The notes: generated by a model from the sequence alone, not told the origin. A stretch of DNA of 64,000 nt from Ailurus styani (GCA_002007465.1 LNAC01000003.1:15323483-15387482); one strand, 5' to 3'. Shown: positions 32,739 to 45,211, numbered from the stretch's first letter. Program-made: numbers and translations.

Positions 32739-34302
32739 AAAGAGAATAATTATGGATGTTTGACAATATCAGATATTAATTTTAGGTGTTTTAAGTATAA
32801 TGATGTCCCCACCCATTTTTATTTGGTTGCTAAATTAAAAACAGTACTTAAAGGGTGGTGCAGGCTAGAAGAAGCTAGAAAATTTATTGGCCATTAATTT
32901 TATCAATTTCCTCACCACATGAATTGCTATTCAGGAGTATTCAAGTCTTTTGAACACCTGTGAGTTAGAAAAGTATTACCATGAATCTCCTACTATAATC
33001 AATAATAAAAATTTTTAAACTATTTTCTTTAGAGCTCTGTACCTCAGAGATTCTGCATACTTTTAACCCAGTTTTTATTTGTATATATACTGTACTTATT
33101 AAAAATTATGATAAAAGTAACATATATTCTCAAATTTAAAAACTATTGATATATTGTTTTATGTGCACAGAAAATTGTGTCTTGCCGTTCTTACCTTTGT
33201 GAACAATGTTCAGCAATTATTAAGAAAGTAGTACAAACAGTTTTAAGTTTCTACTGATCATCAGATTTCCTAGATTCTATACAATGGAAAAAAACCTCAA
33301 AATTACAATTGATATTGGATAGTTATATGACTATCCCTGTCATTTATAACCTGAAATTCTAAATGTCTGTGTTCACTAAAACAGTCTCGTGGTTCTCATT
33401 GATTAAATTTACAATAAATACATATAAATTTGATTTTATGGAATAAATTTATACTAATAAAGTAATTCTTATCTTCCTTTTTTTTAACAGCATGGAAGTT
33501 TTTTGTGAGATTTCATTTATATAAGTGGCTTCTGTGATTAACTAGACTCGACAAGTGATATAAATGCTTTGGGGAACACATTTGTATTCTAGATTTTATA
33601 ATTGTAATGCAAATGTCCTTTCTGAAAATTCACACTAGATAAGTATGATATCATCTCCAAAATACACTTTACTAATACAGAAATGTTTTATTATTTGGTG
33701 TGACAGGAAAGCACTTGCCTTTTACCTCTGTGGAGTGCCACTGGCTGACATTTTCCAGCCACATGCGTTTGGGATCTCTTTTGGCATTTGTGTCAAGGCA
33801 CGAGGGGCCCGCAACTGGGTGGCACAAGGCAGCACGGAGGTCCCTCCTGGGTTGGTCGAAAGTTTTTTGGATTAGCCCAATTCTATTTCTCCCCTTTTAT
33901 ACTCCACAGACATTCCCTCCCCCTCCATCTCAAAGCTACTATATTTATCTCTGCATCTGGTTTTCTGAGTGACCTCAAAAGCCTCACTTAGATAACTGTT
34001 TATGTATACCTTTTTATTACTCAAGTATGTAAAGGTTACTGAACAAATTATTATATAGCCAAGATTGTTGGGGGAACAAGTGCTTCCTACAAGTTCCTGT
34101 GCTTGAGAGACAGCTATTTCATGATTATTCAACACTTTAGTTGTAGCTTTTCACATTTTTCCTCTGACATAAGATGAAATATATTAAGAATATAAATTTA
34201 TCTTAATCAACTGCGTAGGCTTGTTATAGTCACTGTGCTTAGAAGTATAAAGATGTTAAAATGCAACTTTAAATTATTTGGCACAATTTTAGCTTTAGTT
34301 TT
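32739..34302. other. Unique interval with a G+C-richer patch
   Basis: Mostly AT-rich and unrecognised. 33700-33880 is clearly G+C-richer with several CpG ('ggggcccgcaactgggtggc', 'acatgcgtttgggatctctt') and is open in all three plus frames for 65-90 codons. No protein family recognised in any of the three. Confidence 0.5.
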
Positions 34303-35240
34303 GTCAAGTTTTTATTTAAATTCCAGTTTACATACTGTGTATTATTAGTTTCAGGTGTACGATTTAGTGATTCAACACTTACATGCAACACCCGGTGCTC
34401 ATCACAAGTGCTCTCCTTAGTCCCATCACCTCTTTAACCCATTCCCCACCCACATCCCCTGTGATAACCATCAGTTTGTTCCTATAGTTAAGAGTCTGTT
34501 TCTTGGTTTACCTCTCCTCTCCACTATGTTCATTTTTTTTTGGTTTGTTTCTTAAATTCCACAAATGAGTGAAATCATAAGGTATTTGTCTTTCTTTGAC
34601 TTATTTTGCTTAGCATAATACTCCCTATCTCTATTCATGTCATTGCGACATAGCAAATGGCGTTTTCATTCTTTTTTGTGGCTGAGTAATATTGCATTGT
34701 ATGTATATACTACATCTTCTTTACCCATTCATCAGTTTATCAGACATTTGGGCTCTTCTTTCAATAGTTTGGCTACTGTTGACAATGCTGTTATAAACTG
34801 GGGTGCGTGTGTCACTTTGAATTAGTATTTTTCTATCCTTTGGATAAATACCTAGTAGTACAATCACTGGATCATAGGGTAGTTCTACTTTAATTTTTTT
34901 ATTTTTATTTTTTAAAGATTTTATTTATTTATTTGACACAGAGAGAGAGATTACAAGTAGGCAGAGAGGCAGGCAGAGAGACAAGGAGAGGAGGAAGCAG
35001 GCTCCCTGCTGAGCAGAGAGCCCGATGTGGGGCTCAATCCCAGGACCCTGAGATCATGACCTGAGCCAAAGGCAGAGGCCTTAACCCACTGAGCCACCCA
35101 GGTGCCCCAGGTAGTTCTACTTTTAACTTTTTGTGGAACCTCCCTACTGTTTTCAGAGTGGCTGCACCAGTTTGCATTCCTAATGTAAGAAGGTTCTCCT
35201 TTCTCCACATTTTCATCCATATCTGTTGTTTCTTGTGATA
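34303..35240 (-). mobile_element. Carnivore L1 3' end, minus strand
   Basis: 3' untranslated text ('tagtttcaggtgtacgattt', 'caacacccggtgctcatcac') is followed by the ORF2 C-terminal region in reverse ('tgtattttt'-like, 'ttggataaatacctagtagt', 'gtggctgcaccagtttgcat'). It is 5'-truncated near 35240. A SINE at 34894-35109 interrupts it. Confidence 0.87.
34894..35109 (-). mobile_element. Can-SINE, minus strand, within L1
   Basis: Complete mustelid-like copy; the L1 target 'ggtagttctacttt' is duplicated at 34878-34891 and 35110-35123. Confidence 0.95.
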
Positions 35241-36689
35241 CATTTTGATAAAATAGATCATGATTCAAGACACTTATGTTTTTCTTTACAAAGAAAAATA
35301 TGTAAAATTAGGATGAAGTGAACAAAAAATAAAACCAGTTGTATAATGGGGAATTCAACTATGATGGGATAAAATTAATGGCAAGCTTTTAATTTTCTTA
35401 TTTATTTTTAATTTTTATTTATTTTATATATTCTAGAATTTAAATAGCTGGACATATTTCATAGTTAGTCCCTATACTATATTCTTTAGTCCAAATATAT
35501 TGCTTAGAAAATGTCTTTTCTTTTATAATCTGTATCCCACAGTTTTAGCAACTAAGTAGATATTCAATTAGACTAATCTAATTAGACCAGGTCCACCTGG
35601 TCTGAACTGGAAGCTTATCTACATCACAATTAGGTATCTATAGTTATGTGGTTTAGAGAGTGGATTCAACACCTTCTTAATGCTAATTGGGTCTGTGTAG
35701 GTGAGATAAGGGTGGGTGAGAGTTATCCTCTCTAGTTTTCCAGGCTTAAACTTGGATACATTTTACATGTTAGCTGACTGTTTAGTTCCTCTCATTTTGT
35801 GGCTACTAGTTTAAGGTAATCAGGGTGAGGTTAATCAGGATCCATTCCTTCTCCTATCTCTTTATTACTGTGAAGATATAATAAAAATGATTGCTTACAT
35901 AGTGATTTACTTTCCACACTATCCAAATTTCTAAGTTCAAATCCATGTCTGTGGCTAAAAGTACAAGCATCTCTTCATGATGTGGGTTTCATTAACCTTC
36001 ACTTTTTTTTTTTTTTTGCTTATTTTTGGTGAAATTTAGGTACCAAGACAAACAAAAAAACCTCAAAAACTTACTATGGATGTTTTATAGAGAAAACCCT
36101 CATTGAATCAAGTGTATTACATTTGATGATCTTGAGTCCCTGCATCTGTTTCATGTAAATAACCCATTATATTTATCTTATGTACAATTTGAAAACCAAA
36201 TGTATTTGAGAAAAAGATTATGATACATAGACTATGAAAAATGCACATTTTTTAAATTCCTCATTTAGTCACCAAAGGAAAATTCCTATAAAGTTTGCAA
36301 TCTTGGTAAACAGAGTCCTGAAAACCACATAGCCATATTCTTTGTTATGGCACTAAAAAAATAAATCTTACTTTTTCCTGTCTGCATGGTGTAGTTCTCC
36401 AGGTAGCTGGCAAAACACACTGCCCATTCAGCAATTATACAATTCTCTCCTGGTATAACAAATGTATTCTTTGTGTCTTTATTCTTAGGATTATTATACT
36501 GAGTTAAGAGGATTAATCTACTGGTGGAACTCTATTATTCTCTACATTAGGTCAGAAAAAAAATTAGTTTTGTGGAGAAAAATTACAAGGCAGTAGTCAC
36601 ATTTGATATTTTTTTTCTGTTGTTTTAATTAAGCTATATTCCGGATTCTAAAGAATAAATATATTAGTAATGAAATTATTTTGGGAGTT
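35241..36689. other. Unique AT-rich interval
   Basis: Nothing recognised apart from a T15 run near 36004. Confidence 0.5.
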
Positions 36690-36775
36690 GGAGTAAGCCC
36701 TGATATCTGGAACTAACTAGGCATGTGAACTTATTCAAAACTTTTACTCTCTGTATACCTTGTTTCCCTCATTCA
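36690..36775 (+). mobile_element. Partial MIR, plus strand
   Basis: 'actaactaggcatgtgaact' followed by 'taccttgtttccctcattca' fits the MIR middle ('tagctgtgtgacctt' then 'cctcagtttcctcat'). Confidence 0.55.
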
Positions 36776-36827
36776 TGTCCCTTTACACATCTTAAATCTT
36801 TTTTCTTCTCTGTGTAGTATGGCACTT

Positions 36828-36866
36828 AAGTGCTATATGACCTTAAGTCAAGTGCTATATGACCTT
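36828..36866. repeat. 17-base direct duplication
   Basis: 'aagtgctatatgacctt' occurs perfectly at 36828-36844 and 36850-36866, five bases apart. It is a recent local duplication in otherwise unique sequence. Confidence 0.95.
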
Positions 36867-37369
36867 CCAACACTCCAGGTTTTCTTCCTCCAATCAGTTC
36901 TTCATACTGGTACCCAAATTTTCTTTTTAAAATGCATGTTGTTTTCATGTTTTCCCTATGAGAAGAAATGTCAGCAGTGTTTCATTGCCAAAAGTATCAT
37001 CTATACCTCTAAACCCTAGCTGCATCTATTGCTACTTGCTGATTGTCTTCCTATACTTTAGTTTGTAGTCATACTTAACTACTTACTGTTTCTCAGTCAT
37101 CACTTCAGGACTCCACCATTTTCTATAGATCTGTCCCCCCATTTTAAGTACTTGTTATATCACCAGTCCTTAGATATTTTCTATGTATCCCACAGCTCCC
37201 ACAGTAATAATTCCTTAAAAAATATTCCCTGAATTACACAAATTCTTGTTCTTTTTCTTTATGCCCCTTTCATTTTGAATAATGGTTATTTTGTCACATC
37301 TCATAAAATAATGGACTGTGAGCAATATCCATGTCTTACTATACAATCTTTGTAACACAATAGAAAAAA
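36867..37369. other. Unique interval
   Basis: No feature recognised. Short frames only. Confidence 0.45.
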
Positions 37370-37540
37370 CATCCACTATGGCAATGGAAAAGCTTGTATT
37401 CCCTTGTACTGCTTCTTTGACCTTGGTCAAGTTGCTTCACCATCTTAGAAATGGGATAATAATTCCTGAGTAGGAAGGAACATGCACGTATGTCATTAAT
37501 GAGCTCATGTACCAGTTTCAGGTAAGCAATTACAGACTTT
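37370..37540 (+). mobile_element. MIR, plus strand
   Basis: 'ctttgaccttggtcaagttg' followed by 'cttcaccatcttagaaatgg' and 'gataataattcctgagtagg' follows the MIR consensus order. Confidence 0.7.
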
Positions 37541-38189
37541 TTTGCTGTAATAGCATTTACAGTTATGTTATGGCCTTGTAGTAGACTTGCATTGAGAGTA
37601 GAATGGCTTTGTTTCTTGATGTACACACGTGCAGCTCATTTTATTAGTTAAGGTCTAATTTTTACCTTTTATGTTCAGAACTCTTTTCACTGGACTGATA
37701 TTTACCTCTCAATAATTCATGGCAGAGAAGAAAAACTAAAAATTTACAGGTTCTGCTCTTATCAGCAGTATTACCCCTTGTTACCAATGGTTCAGATATT
37801 TCCATTTCTGGCCTTGCATAAAACTTTCCTCTGTTGTGAAAGGATAAATATATGACTTTTAAAAGTTATATGATATAATTGGACCAATTTCTACTTTCTA
37901 TCATTTTTAGAAATGTAATAATTTTAAAAACTCCTTTCTACCAGTTATACTATTAAATCAAATACATTTAAAAAACCCATTTGAGAAATATGTATATTTC
38001 CCTCATAAAAGCAACTGTCATATTATATAAACTTAATAAATGATAGATAAAATGACAAGGATACTGCTAATTATAATTTCAGTATTCTTAATAGTCAGCT
38101 CAGCTTTGACAAATTCCAGGTGTTCCAATAAATAATCAAGAGATTAAGTGAATGAGTAACTGAATTAAATGAGGGAATTAAATCAAATT
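37541..38189. other. Unique AT-rich interval
   Basis: Nothing recognised. Confidence 0.45.
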
Positions 38190-38315
38190 AGTGGTTGTAA
38201 ACTGTGGTTGTTCATCAGAATTACCTTCAAAACAATTTTTTAGAAGGTGGATGCCTACTTCTAAATAATAACCTACTATCAAAAACTGGATATAGGGCTA
38301 AGATATTTTTAAAAC
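38190..38315 (+). mobile_element. MER5-like hAT remnant
   Basis: 'tcatcagaattaccttcaaa', then 'ttagaaggtggatgcctact', then 'gggctaagatatttttaaaa' parallels MER5 ('cattagaatcacctgg', 'gatgcct', 'atttttaaa'), a nonautonomous Charlie-type DNA transposon. Confidence 0.55.
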
Positions 38316-38437
38316 TTCATGATATCTGTGCACAATAATGTAAAGACTACTGTCACTGAACTGTAAACTTAAAAATGGTTAAAATGATAAAATTTGGGTT
38401 ATGTATATCTTACTACAATAAACAAAGAAATAAAAAG
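38316..38437 (+). mobile_element. Old L1 3' end (L1M class), plus strand
   Basis: 'ctgaactgtaaacttaaaaa', then 'tggttaaaatgataaaattt' and 'tatcttactacaataaacaa', is the common 3' end of old L1M elements. It is followed by an A-rich tail. Confidence 0.75.
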
Positions 38438-40849
38438 AATTTATGATGTCTATTCACTATGGCAATGATTCTTAATGGTAGAATACCCTTGGGGAAACAT
38501 TAAAAGTGTCAATCTTGAGAGGTGGAAGATCACATATAGATAGAAAAAAATAATACAGTCTCCACAAATTCTGAATGTTTTCACAGTATGTTTTTTTCCT
38601 ATGGCCATGAGGTAATGACAGAGAATGCACTAGCTCTTTCACTAACTCAATCAACTTCTTTGTCAAATTATTGTCTCTATGATGCTTCTTTTTTTATCTG
38701 AATCTAGTTAACACTCCAAGCTTGAAGAGCTAACACCTGGTTAAATAATGTCTAATCCCAATGTCAAAGGGAGGCATAGAGGAACTGAATGGTGTCCATA
38801 AAAAACCGATGGTCTCCAGACAAATTCGTTCTCTGAAGTGTGCTGTTACAAAACAATACCCAAATTTGAAACATGCCTTAATTAATTTTAGACATTCTTA
38901 AATTGGTAGTATTAGTTTTGATAAAACATGACTTCTAATTATGTCTATTTCTCTCTGCTCTGTCCACCAGTGATATACCTAGTTTCTTTAGTAGTGTTTC
39001 TGAACCTAGTTTGTATTTAAGTCAAGCAAAGCTTTCATTAAAAGAAAGAATAATCTAGAGATAAATCATTCTTCAACTTTGCATGAGAAACACTCAAGTT
39101 TCATTGTTAAAAATGCAAATTTCTAAGCCAAACTCCAAAAGATGATTTTATAATTCTGTAGTGGAGATGCATCTTTAATCATACAAGTGACACAAATGGT
39201 TTTAAAAAAACACTAAAACCCAAGTAACCACTCCACTGTCATACACCTACCCTGGTACACTGATATTAGATTTGGGTAAGTCCATGGAAGAAAATATTTT
39301 TTCCCCGTCGCCTTATAATTAGATATTTTTCCTAAATTTAAGTACATGTGGAGATAATTTAATGAGTAAATGCTATACCATTTCTATTCCTTCTAAATGC
39401 TTCTCTTATTTATACTAATAACAAGTACTTATATAGCAAGTATTATTTTTCCTTTCTAAATAGTATTTTTATTTTTAACTTTAGGTAGTTTTGTTTTAAA
39501 GTTGTATTCATGAGATCATATTGCAAATAAAAAACCATAAAATGTGTTGTTTATAGTGGAAGAAAAGAAAAAGTCCACCTGTTAAAGTAATATGCATGTG
39601 CACGTGTGTGAGTATGTATATATTTGCTTAGGTATATGTATAAATTCTATATAAATTACTGATTATAATAAAAAATAGTGTTTCTGAGTTTCTGTGATGT
39701 TGCTAATTGTTTAAAATTTTATTTATACCCTATGTTAAATTATTTTTGAAGTGTGTTTTTCTACTTTCCTACACTTACACCAAAGCTGTTAAAACCAAAC
39801 CATGCCAGTTATAAATATTTATAAAGCCACATCACATCATGATTTTAAAACCACATGTCACTTTTTCCCTATTTTGTGATAGTGACTAATATGAAGTAAA
39901 TGGAAACTGCCATTTTACTGATTCTTCAATTTCATGATTTATAATAAGTGAACAGAAATGGAAATGTGTTCTTAAAAGTAACTCAGGATACTCACGTCTT
40001 TGACTTGCATTATGTTTGATTCACCTCAACTATGCCTGATGCCTTCTTCACTGTTTTCCCGCTGATTATGAAATTATTTCTAAAGCAGTTCTTCTTCAAA
40101 CAATGAACAACCAGGAGTATTCACTGTCATTCATTCAATGTAGTAGAGCCATGTGATAACAAAAGCAAATTTAGGAAATGTATTTGTAAATCAATAGGCA
40201 AATTTTCTTACACGTAGAAAAAGGGTGGGAATTTAGGTGGAAAGAGGCAATATCAAATTAGACTGCAAGATTGGCAGCAAGATATAGATGCTAATTTTAC
40301 TTGCTTTTTGTTCAATCCTTTCATTAGTGCCCTTGCCTTTGAAAGGCAGGAAACTGAATTAAACCCTCAGGCTGTTTCTTAAATTAATGGAGAAATTATC
40401 CTTCCTTTTTCTCCCACCATTTTGAACTTCCCTTAGAGGCCCACTCTGAGGAACACTCTGATTCAGTGGAACTAAGCTATGAATTAAAAAGGCATAGTCA
40501 CCTAAATTCTCCTCCTAGCATGAAAATTAATTAGCAGTGCCCTGGTGTAGAGAAAACAGAGCTTTTGTTTTAGCAATACTCAGGAAAATTATAGTCATTT
40601 TCCATGATTGACCTTCGCTTAGTGTTTCAGTTAGCTGTTGCCTGCGCTTCCTTATTGATAATTCCTTCTTTTTTTTTTCTTTTCTTTTTCACTTTGCTTA
40701 TTGGTTTATAATGAATTTTCTATGATGGAAAATCTCATTATCAAAGACTTTTTTCCAAGTGTGACCTTTTACCAATACCTCTTAAGAATCATGATTTGAT
40801 TGTATTCTATTTATATTATAACCAAATGAATTATTGAATTGTCCTTAAA
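38438..40849. other. Mostly unique interval
   Basis: One possible MER5-like piece (39080-39196). A TG/TATG patch near 39590-39625. Otherwise no repeats or exons recognised over 2.4 kb. Confidence 0.5.
39080..39196 (+). mobile_element. Possible MER5-like remnant
   Basis: 'tgttaaaaatgcaaatttct' and the following 'tctgtagtggagatgcatct' resemble the centre of MER5A. Strongly diverged. Confidence 0.4.
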
Positions 40850-40862
40850 AGTTGAGTCTGGA

Positions 40863-41075
40863 GTGGAGCCTGGGTAGCTCAGTGGGTTAAAGCCTCTGCT
40901 TTTGGCTCAGGTCATGATCTCAGGGTCCAGGGATCGAGCCTTGGATCAGGCTTTCTGCTCAGCAAGGAGACTGTTTCCTCCTCTCTCTGCCTGCCTCTCT
41001 GCCTACTTGCAATCTCTCTCTCTCTCTCTCTCTCTGTCAAATAAATAAATAAATAAATAATCTTAAAAAAAAAAC
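40863..41075 (+). mobile_element. Can-SINE, plus strand, with 13-base duplication
   Basis: Mustelid-like subtype with a long (CT)n zone. 'agttgagtctgga' is duplicated perfectly at 40850-40862 and 41076-41088. Confidence 0.96.
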
Positions 41076-41088
41076 AGTTGAGTCTGGA

Positions 41089-41861
41089 TAAACTTTGTGG
41101 ACTGGTTGAGACCTCTTATCAGAGTGCCTCCCAGTCCCTACCCCAATGCCGTGGCATTATTTAAGATCCTAGAATTATGGAATTATCCTGGGGTTGATGA
41201 AGAGAGCTATTAAAGCATGAGAAAGATTTTTTTTATTAGATTCAAAGAATGGATGCATAGACTCAAATTAATTTTCATTATAGAAAAAAAGACAAATGCT
41301 ATGTCTTCACCTCTGATTTTGTGGACTGAGCTGCATATCTGCAATAAATGTTATAAATTCATTTGGACCTTTTGTAGTTTACTGATTTTCTTTATCTATG
41401 AATTAGCAGTATTAACTACTCACTTAACCAATGTAATTTCTGAAAAGATCACACAGAACAAAACACGAAAGTAGTGAAGACTTGAAAGAAATGAGGGTAT
41501 ATAAACAATATCTCTTTATTGTACTGCATTGGAGGAAATTTTGCAGTGGAGTGACTGGTCATTACCTTTGCTTCATTTTCATATTCTAGAGAATGAGGAT
41601 TAATTTTAAAACAGGCTTTGATCATAACCAAATCAAGCATTGCTTTTTGGCTTTCCTTTGTGAATACTGACAATCCCCAATGGTTGACTTAAGAATTTTT
41701 AGATTTTATAGTCATGTGAACGTGATACCTATGCATTCAGTAGAAACCACTACTTCCAATTTGAATTTCGATCTTTTCTTGGGCTAGTGATATGCCATAG
41801 GATCCTCTCTCTGACATTAGGCAATGGTAGCTTCCAGTCAGCCACATGATCCTGAGGGTAA
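41089..41861. other. Unique interval
   Basis: The plus-strand frame 41217-41474 (85 codons) has no recognisable motif. Confidence 0.45.
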
Positions 41862-42165
41862 ACAACAGTACACTTACAACCATTCTGTACTCATACGACC
41901 ATTCTGTTTTTCACTTTCAGTATGGCATTCAATACATTACATGGGGTATTCAGTACTTTATTATAAAACAGGCTTTGTGTTAAGATAATTGTATCCAACT
42001 CTTGGCTAATATAAGTGTTCTGAGCTTATTTAAGTGGGGCAAGGCTAATCTATGATGTTCAATAAGTTAGGCGTATTAAAGGCACTTTCAACCTATGATA
42101 TTTTCAACTTAGGATGGGTTTATTGGGACTTAACTCTATCAGTCATGAAAGATCTGTATACTAAT
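41862..42165. repeat. Ancient interspersed repeat, class not assigned
   Basis: 'cagtacacttacaaccattc', 'tttcactttcagtatggcat', 'cagtactttattataaaaca', 'gttctgagcttatttaagtg' and 'ttcaacttaggatgggttta' are text I remember from a mammal-wide repeat. I cannot name its class with confidence. Confidence 0.5.
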
Positions 42166-42973
42166 AGGCTGGCATATGAAGATAAGAGGGGCCTATGATA
42201 CAGACTTTAAGGGAGTCCTTAACTTATTCCCTTCACCTGGGTCTCAGCCCTCTGACTCTATTTGCATGATTGTTAGACTACCACATAAAGTAAAAACACG
42301 CTTGCTTTTGAAATGAGGCTAATATACTAATGGTTAGCATTAGAACATCTTACAAAAACAAACTGCATAGTGCTGTTCATCTTTCACTGTTCTTATTTGA
42401 GTTTCTCACAAGTTGGGATATTTGGATGCTATATGTCTTGACTTATGTGATTAGTTCAGCATAGATTGTTCAGAAAATTTGGACTTGAAGATCTGCTTTT
42501 CCCTGTTTATTTTTTTTTCTGGAAACTTAAGAAAACATTTGCTAAAGATAAAATGTTTTTCAAAACAAGGCGATGGTTCACTTACTTGGTGTGTGTTTTG
42601 AAATTCATATAGACTCGGCTAAAGACACCTCTGGTGCTTAATATACTGATTTGTGCCATACAGGAGGTTTCTCTGCCAGCAAACTTGTTTCCAGATATAT
42701 AGACTATGAAGGTTTAATTCTACCTTTCAAAAGCAAAATAAATGAACTAGGACATTATTCTGAGTTGAAAAGTCATTAAAAACAAAAACTCTGTAAGGCT
42801 AAAAAGTAGGAATTCTGGTAAAGGTCAAGGTAAGGAAATTTTCCTGAGTACTTCAGGATGATGATGAAAGTCCTCCTATCTCTAGACTTCTTGTTGGAGC
42901 TGACTTATTTACTAGGCACAGAGCTATTAGGTGCCCACAAAGTATATTTTAGTTTATTTTAAAATAAAAAAAA
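42166..42973. other. Unique interval
   Basis: Nothing recognised. Confidence 0.45.
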
Positions 42974-43177
42974 TAGAGGCAACTGGGTGGCTCAGTCATT
43001 AAGCATCTGCCTTCGGCTCAGGTCATGATCCCAGGACCCTGGGATTGAGCCCCGCATCTGGCTCCCTGCTCAGTGGGAAGTCAGCCTCTCTCTCTCCACT
43101 CCCCCTGCTTATGTTCCCTCTCTCGCTGTGTCTCTCTCTGTCAAATAAATAAACAAAATCTTAAAAAAATAAAAAAA
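42974..43177 (+). mobile_element. Can-SINE, plus strand
   Basis: Head slightly worn ('gaggcaactgggtggctcag'), subtype with 'ctctctcgctgtgtctctct', A-rich tail. Target duplication obscured by the flanking A-rich sequence. Faces the SINE at 43407-43617. Confidence 0.93.
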
Positions 43178-43406
43178 TGAAAACAATCCATCCAGATAAT
43201 ATTTATGCTAATATAGTTATAAAATAGAATTATTATTTTTTTAAATAAAAAGAATTTATAAAAGCAATAGTTCCTAGGGCCAATGACAATCATAATGCAG
43301 CTTTATTCATTGTCATTGGAGGAGATTTATTTCCTGGTAAGAGCATCTCATACATGCCCATTGATTTGGCCAGGTGCCACCAGAGTTTGAAATTAAGGCA
43401 TAGTTT

Positions 43407-43617
43407 ATTTTTTTTTAAGATTATTTATTTATTTATTTGACAGAGAGAGAGAGGTATAGCGAGAGAGAAGGAACACCAGCAGGGAGAGTAGGAGAGGGAG
43501 AAGCAGGCTTTCCCCCAGAGCAGAGAGCCCGATGTGGGTGGGGCTCGATCCCAGGACCCTGGGATCATGACCTGAGCGGAAGGCAGACTCTTAACGACTG
43601 AGCCACCCAGGCGCCCC
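43407..43617 (-). mobile_element. Can-SINE, minus strand
   Basis: Same subtype as the plus-strand copy 230 bases to its left, with a small insertion at 'gatgtgggtggggctcgatc'. Flanks 'ttaaggcatagttt' and 'ttagggcacatttt' are only partly alike, so its duplication has decayed. Confidence 0.93.
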
Positions 43618-44013
43618 TTAGGGCACATTTTAAAAAGTGAGGGGGAAACCAGATAATAAAAAAACAAATAAACAAGTCAGAAATTGCAACAGCTATCTAT
43701 TTCATATAGTAGTTAAACATTATAAATCCTAAAAATAGATCTGCATTTGTATTAAAATTTAAGAAATTATTGGATGAAAACTGCTAGTTCCTTTCATTAT
43801 CAGGCCTGTATTTCTGGCAAAAGGGTGATAAAAGAGATAACATTTGTTATCTGTGCTTGAGCTGGACATGGAAAGATTGAGACAAACCAGTTTTTCATTC
43901 AGTTTTTTCCTCCATATTTAATACCAGAATTTAGTTGGTAAGGCTAAAATGATTTTCTGTGATATGGTATTGCCAATTCTCCCTGAACTCTATTTAAGTC
44001 AGTTTTTATGAGG

Positions 44014-44386
44014 TGTATTAATTTGCTACAGCTACTATAACAAAGAGACTGGGTGGCATTAACCATAGAAATTTATTTCCTCAAAGTTTTGGAAACTAGA
44101 AGTCTGAAATCAAGGTGTTGGCAGTGTCACTTTCTTATGAAACCTTTCTCTTTGGATCATATTTGGCTGTCTAGTCTGTGTGTCTTCACACGGTTTTCCC
44201 TCTGTATGATCTGTGTCCAAATTTCCTACTTCTGTAAGGATACCATTCATACTGGAAAAGGCCCATTCTAAAAACCTCATTTTAACTTAATTAACTCTGT
44301 AAAACCCCTGTCCCCAAATACAGTCACATTCTGGGCTACAACTTTAACACATGAATTTTGGGGAGGACATAATTCATTCCATGACA
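44014..44386 (-). mobile_element. MLT1-like MaLR LTR, minus strand
   Basis: Reverse-strand MLT1 words in order: 'tgtattaatttgctacagct', 'agactgggtggcattaacca', 'tagaagtctgaaatcaaggt', 'ccccaaatacagtcacattc', 'catgaattttggggaggaca', ending 'ccatgaca'. Solo LTR. Confidence 0.85.
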
Positions 44387-44599
44387 TGAGATAATCAAAA
44401 TAGATTGAGTATACTGCTCTAAGTACATATTATTTTAATTATTATTACTACAGATTTTAATATTTAGTATGTGGTATGCCTTAATATAAGCTATAGAGTT
44501 AGAACAATGGAGTGTCATTTAAGGCCAGAGGAAATTCAAGTCACTATGGTAACATGATAAAGAACATTAATTTTGAAAGAACCAATAATAGCATTTCCT

Positions 44600-44768
44600 G
44601 TAATGCAGTGTTTCTAATACTGTGATCCATGTATCACATCAAAATCCTTGGGGATGCTATTTTTTGGCTCTATCCATATCCACTAAAGCAGAATCTCTAG
44701 AGGTAGGGACTGATTATCTGAATTTTTATAAAGCGTGATGCTGACAATAATAATTTGAGAACTTTTCT
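44600..44768 (+). mobile_element. MER5-like hAT remnant
   Basis: 'gtgatccatgtatcacatca', 'aaagcagaatctctagaggt' and 'ctgaatttttataaagcgtg' follow the MER5A order. It lies between two opposite MaLR LTRs. Confidence 0.6.
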
Positions 44769-44813
44769 GTAACCAAATAGTTTTTATTCCCCTTTACTAT
44801 TTAACTTAACGGC

Positions 44814-45159
44814 TACTATAGACTGAAATTTTGTATCCCCCTAAATTCTGTAGGTTCATTAAAACCTAATTCCCAATGTAATGCTATTAGGAGGTGGGAC
44901 CTCTGGAAGGCAACTAGGTCATGAGGGCAAGGCCTTAGTACCCTTATAAGGTACTAGAGAGCTCCCTTGCCCCTTCTACTATGTGAAGTCACAGTGAGAA
45001 GATGGTAGTCTATGAACTAGGAAGTGGGCTTTCACCACTCATTGGATCTGCACCTTAATCTTAGACTTCCCAGCCTTCTGAACTGTGAGAAATAAATTTC
45101 CGTTTATAAGTCACCTAGTCTATGGTATTCTGTTATATCAGCCTACATTGACTAAGATA
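44814..45159 (+). mobile_element. MLT1A-like MaLR LTR, plus strand
   Basis: Nearly full LTR: 'ctatagactgaaattttgta', 'attaggaggtgggacctctg', 'aggtcatgagggcaaggcct', 'gagctcccttgccccttcta', 'ggacttcccagccttc'-like text, the polyadenylation region 'gtgagaaataaatttccgtt', and the end 'tgactaagata'. Length about 346 bases is right for MLT1A. No internal region, so a solo LTR. Confidence 0.9.
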
Positions 45160-45189
45160 GTAACTTTTAGATTCACAGAATTGAAATAA

Positions 45190-45211
45190 TATACTATACT
45201 AGTATAGTATA
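45190..45211. repeat. 22-base perfect palindrome
   Basis: Centre 'tatactatactagtatag' continued by 'tata' reads identically on both strands. It lies between the LTR end (45159) and the L1 start (45235), in AT-only sequence that continues with similar 'ctatactatagtattatact' text. Confidence 0.95.

Noticed and set aside
33798..33806. 'ggcacgagg', the word left by old cDNA-library adapters, suggesting contamination
   Set aside because: Only eight or nine bases, no vector or EcoRI context, and flanks read as normal genomic DNA.
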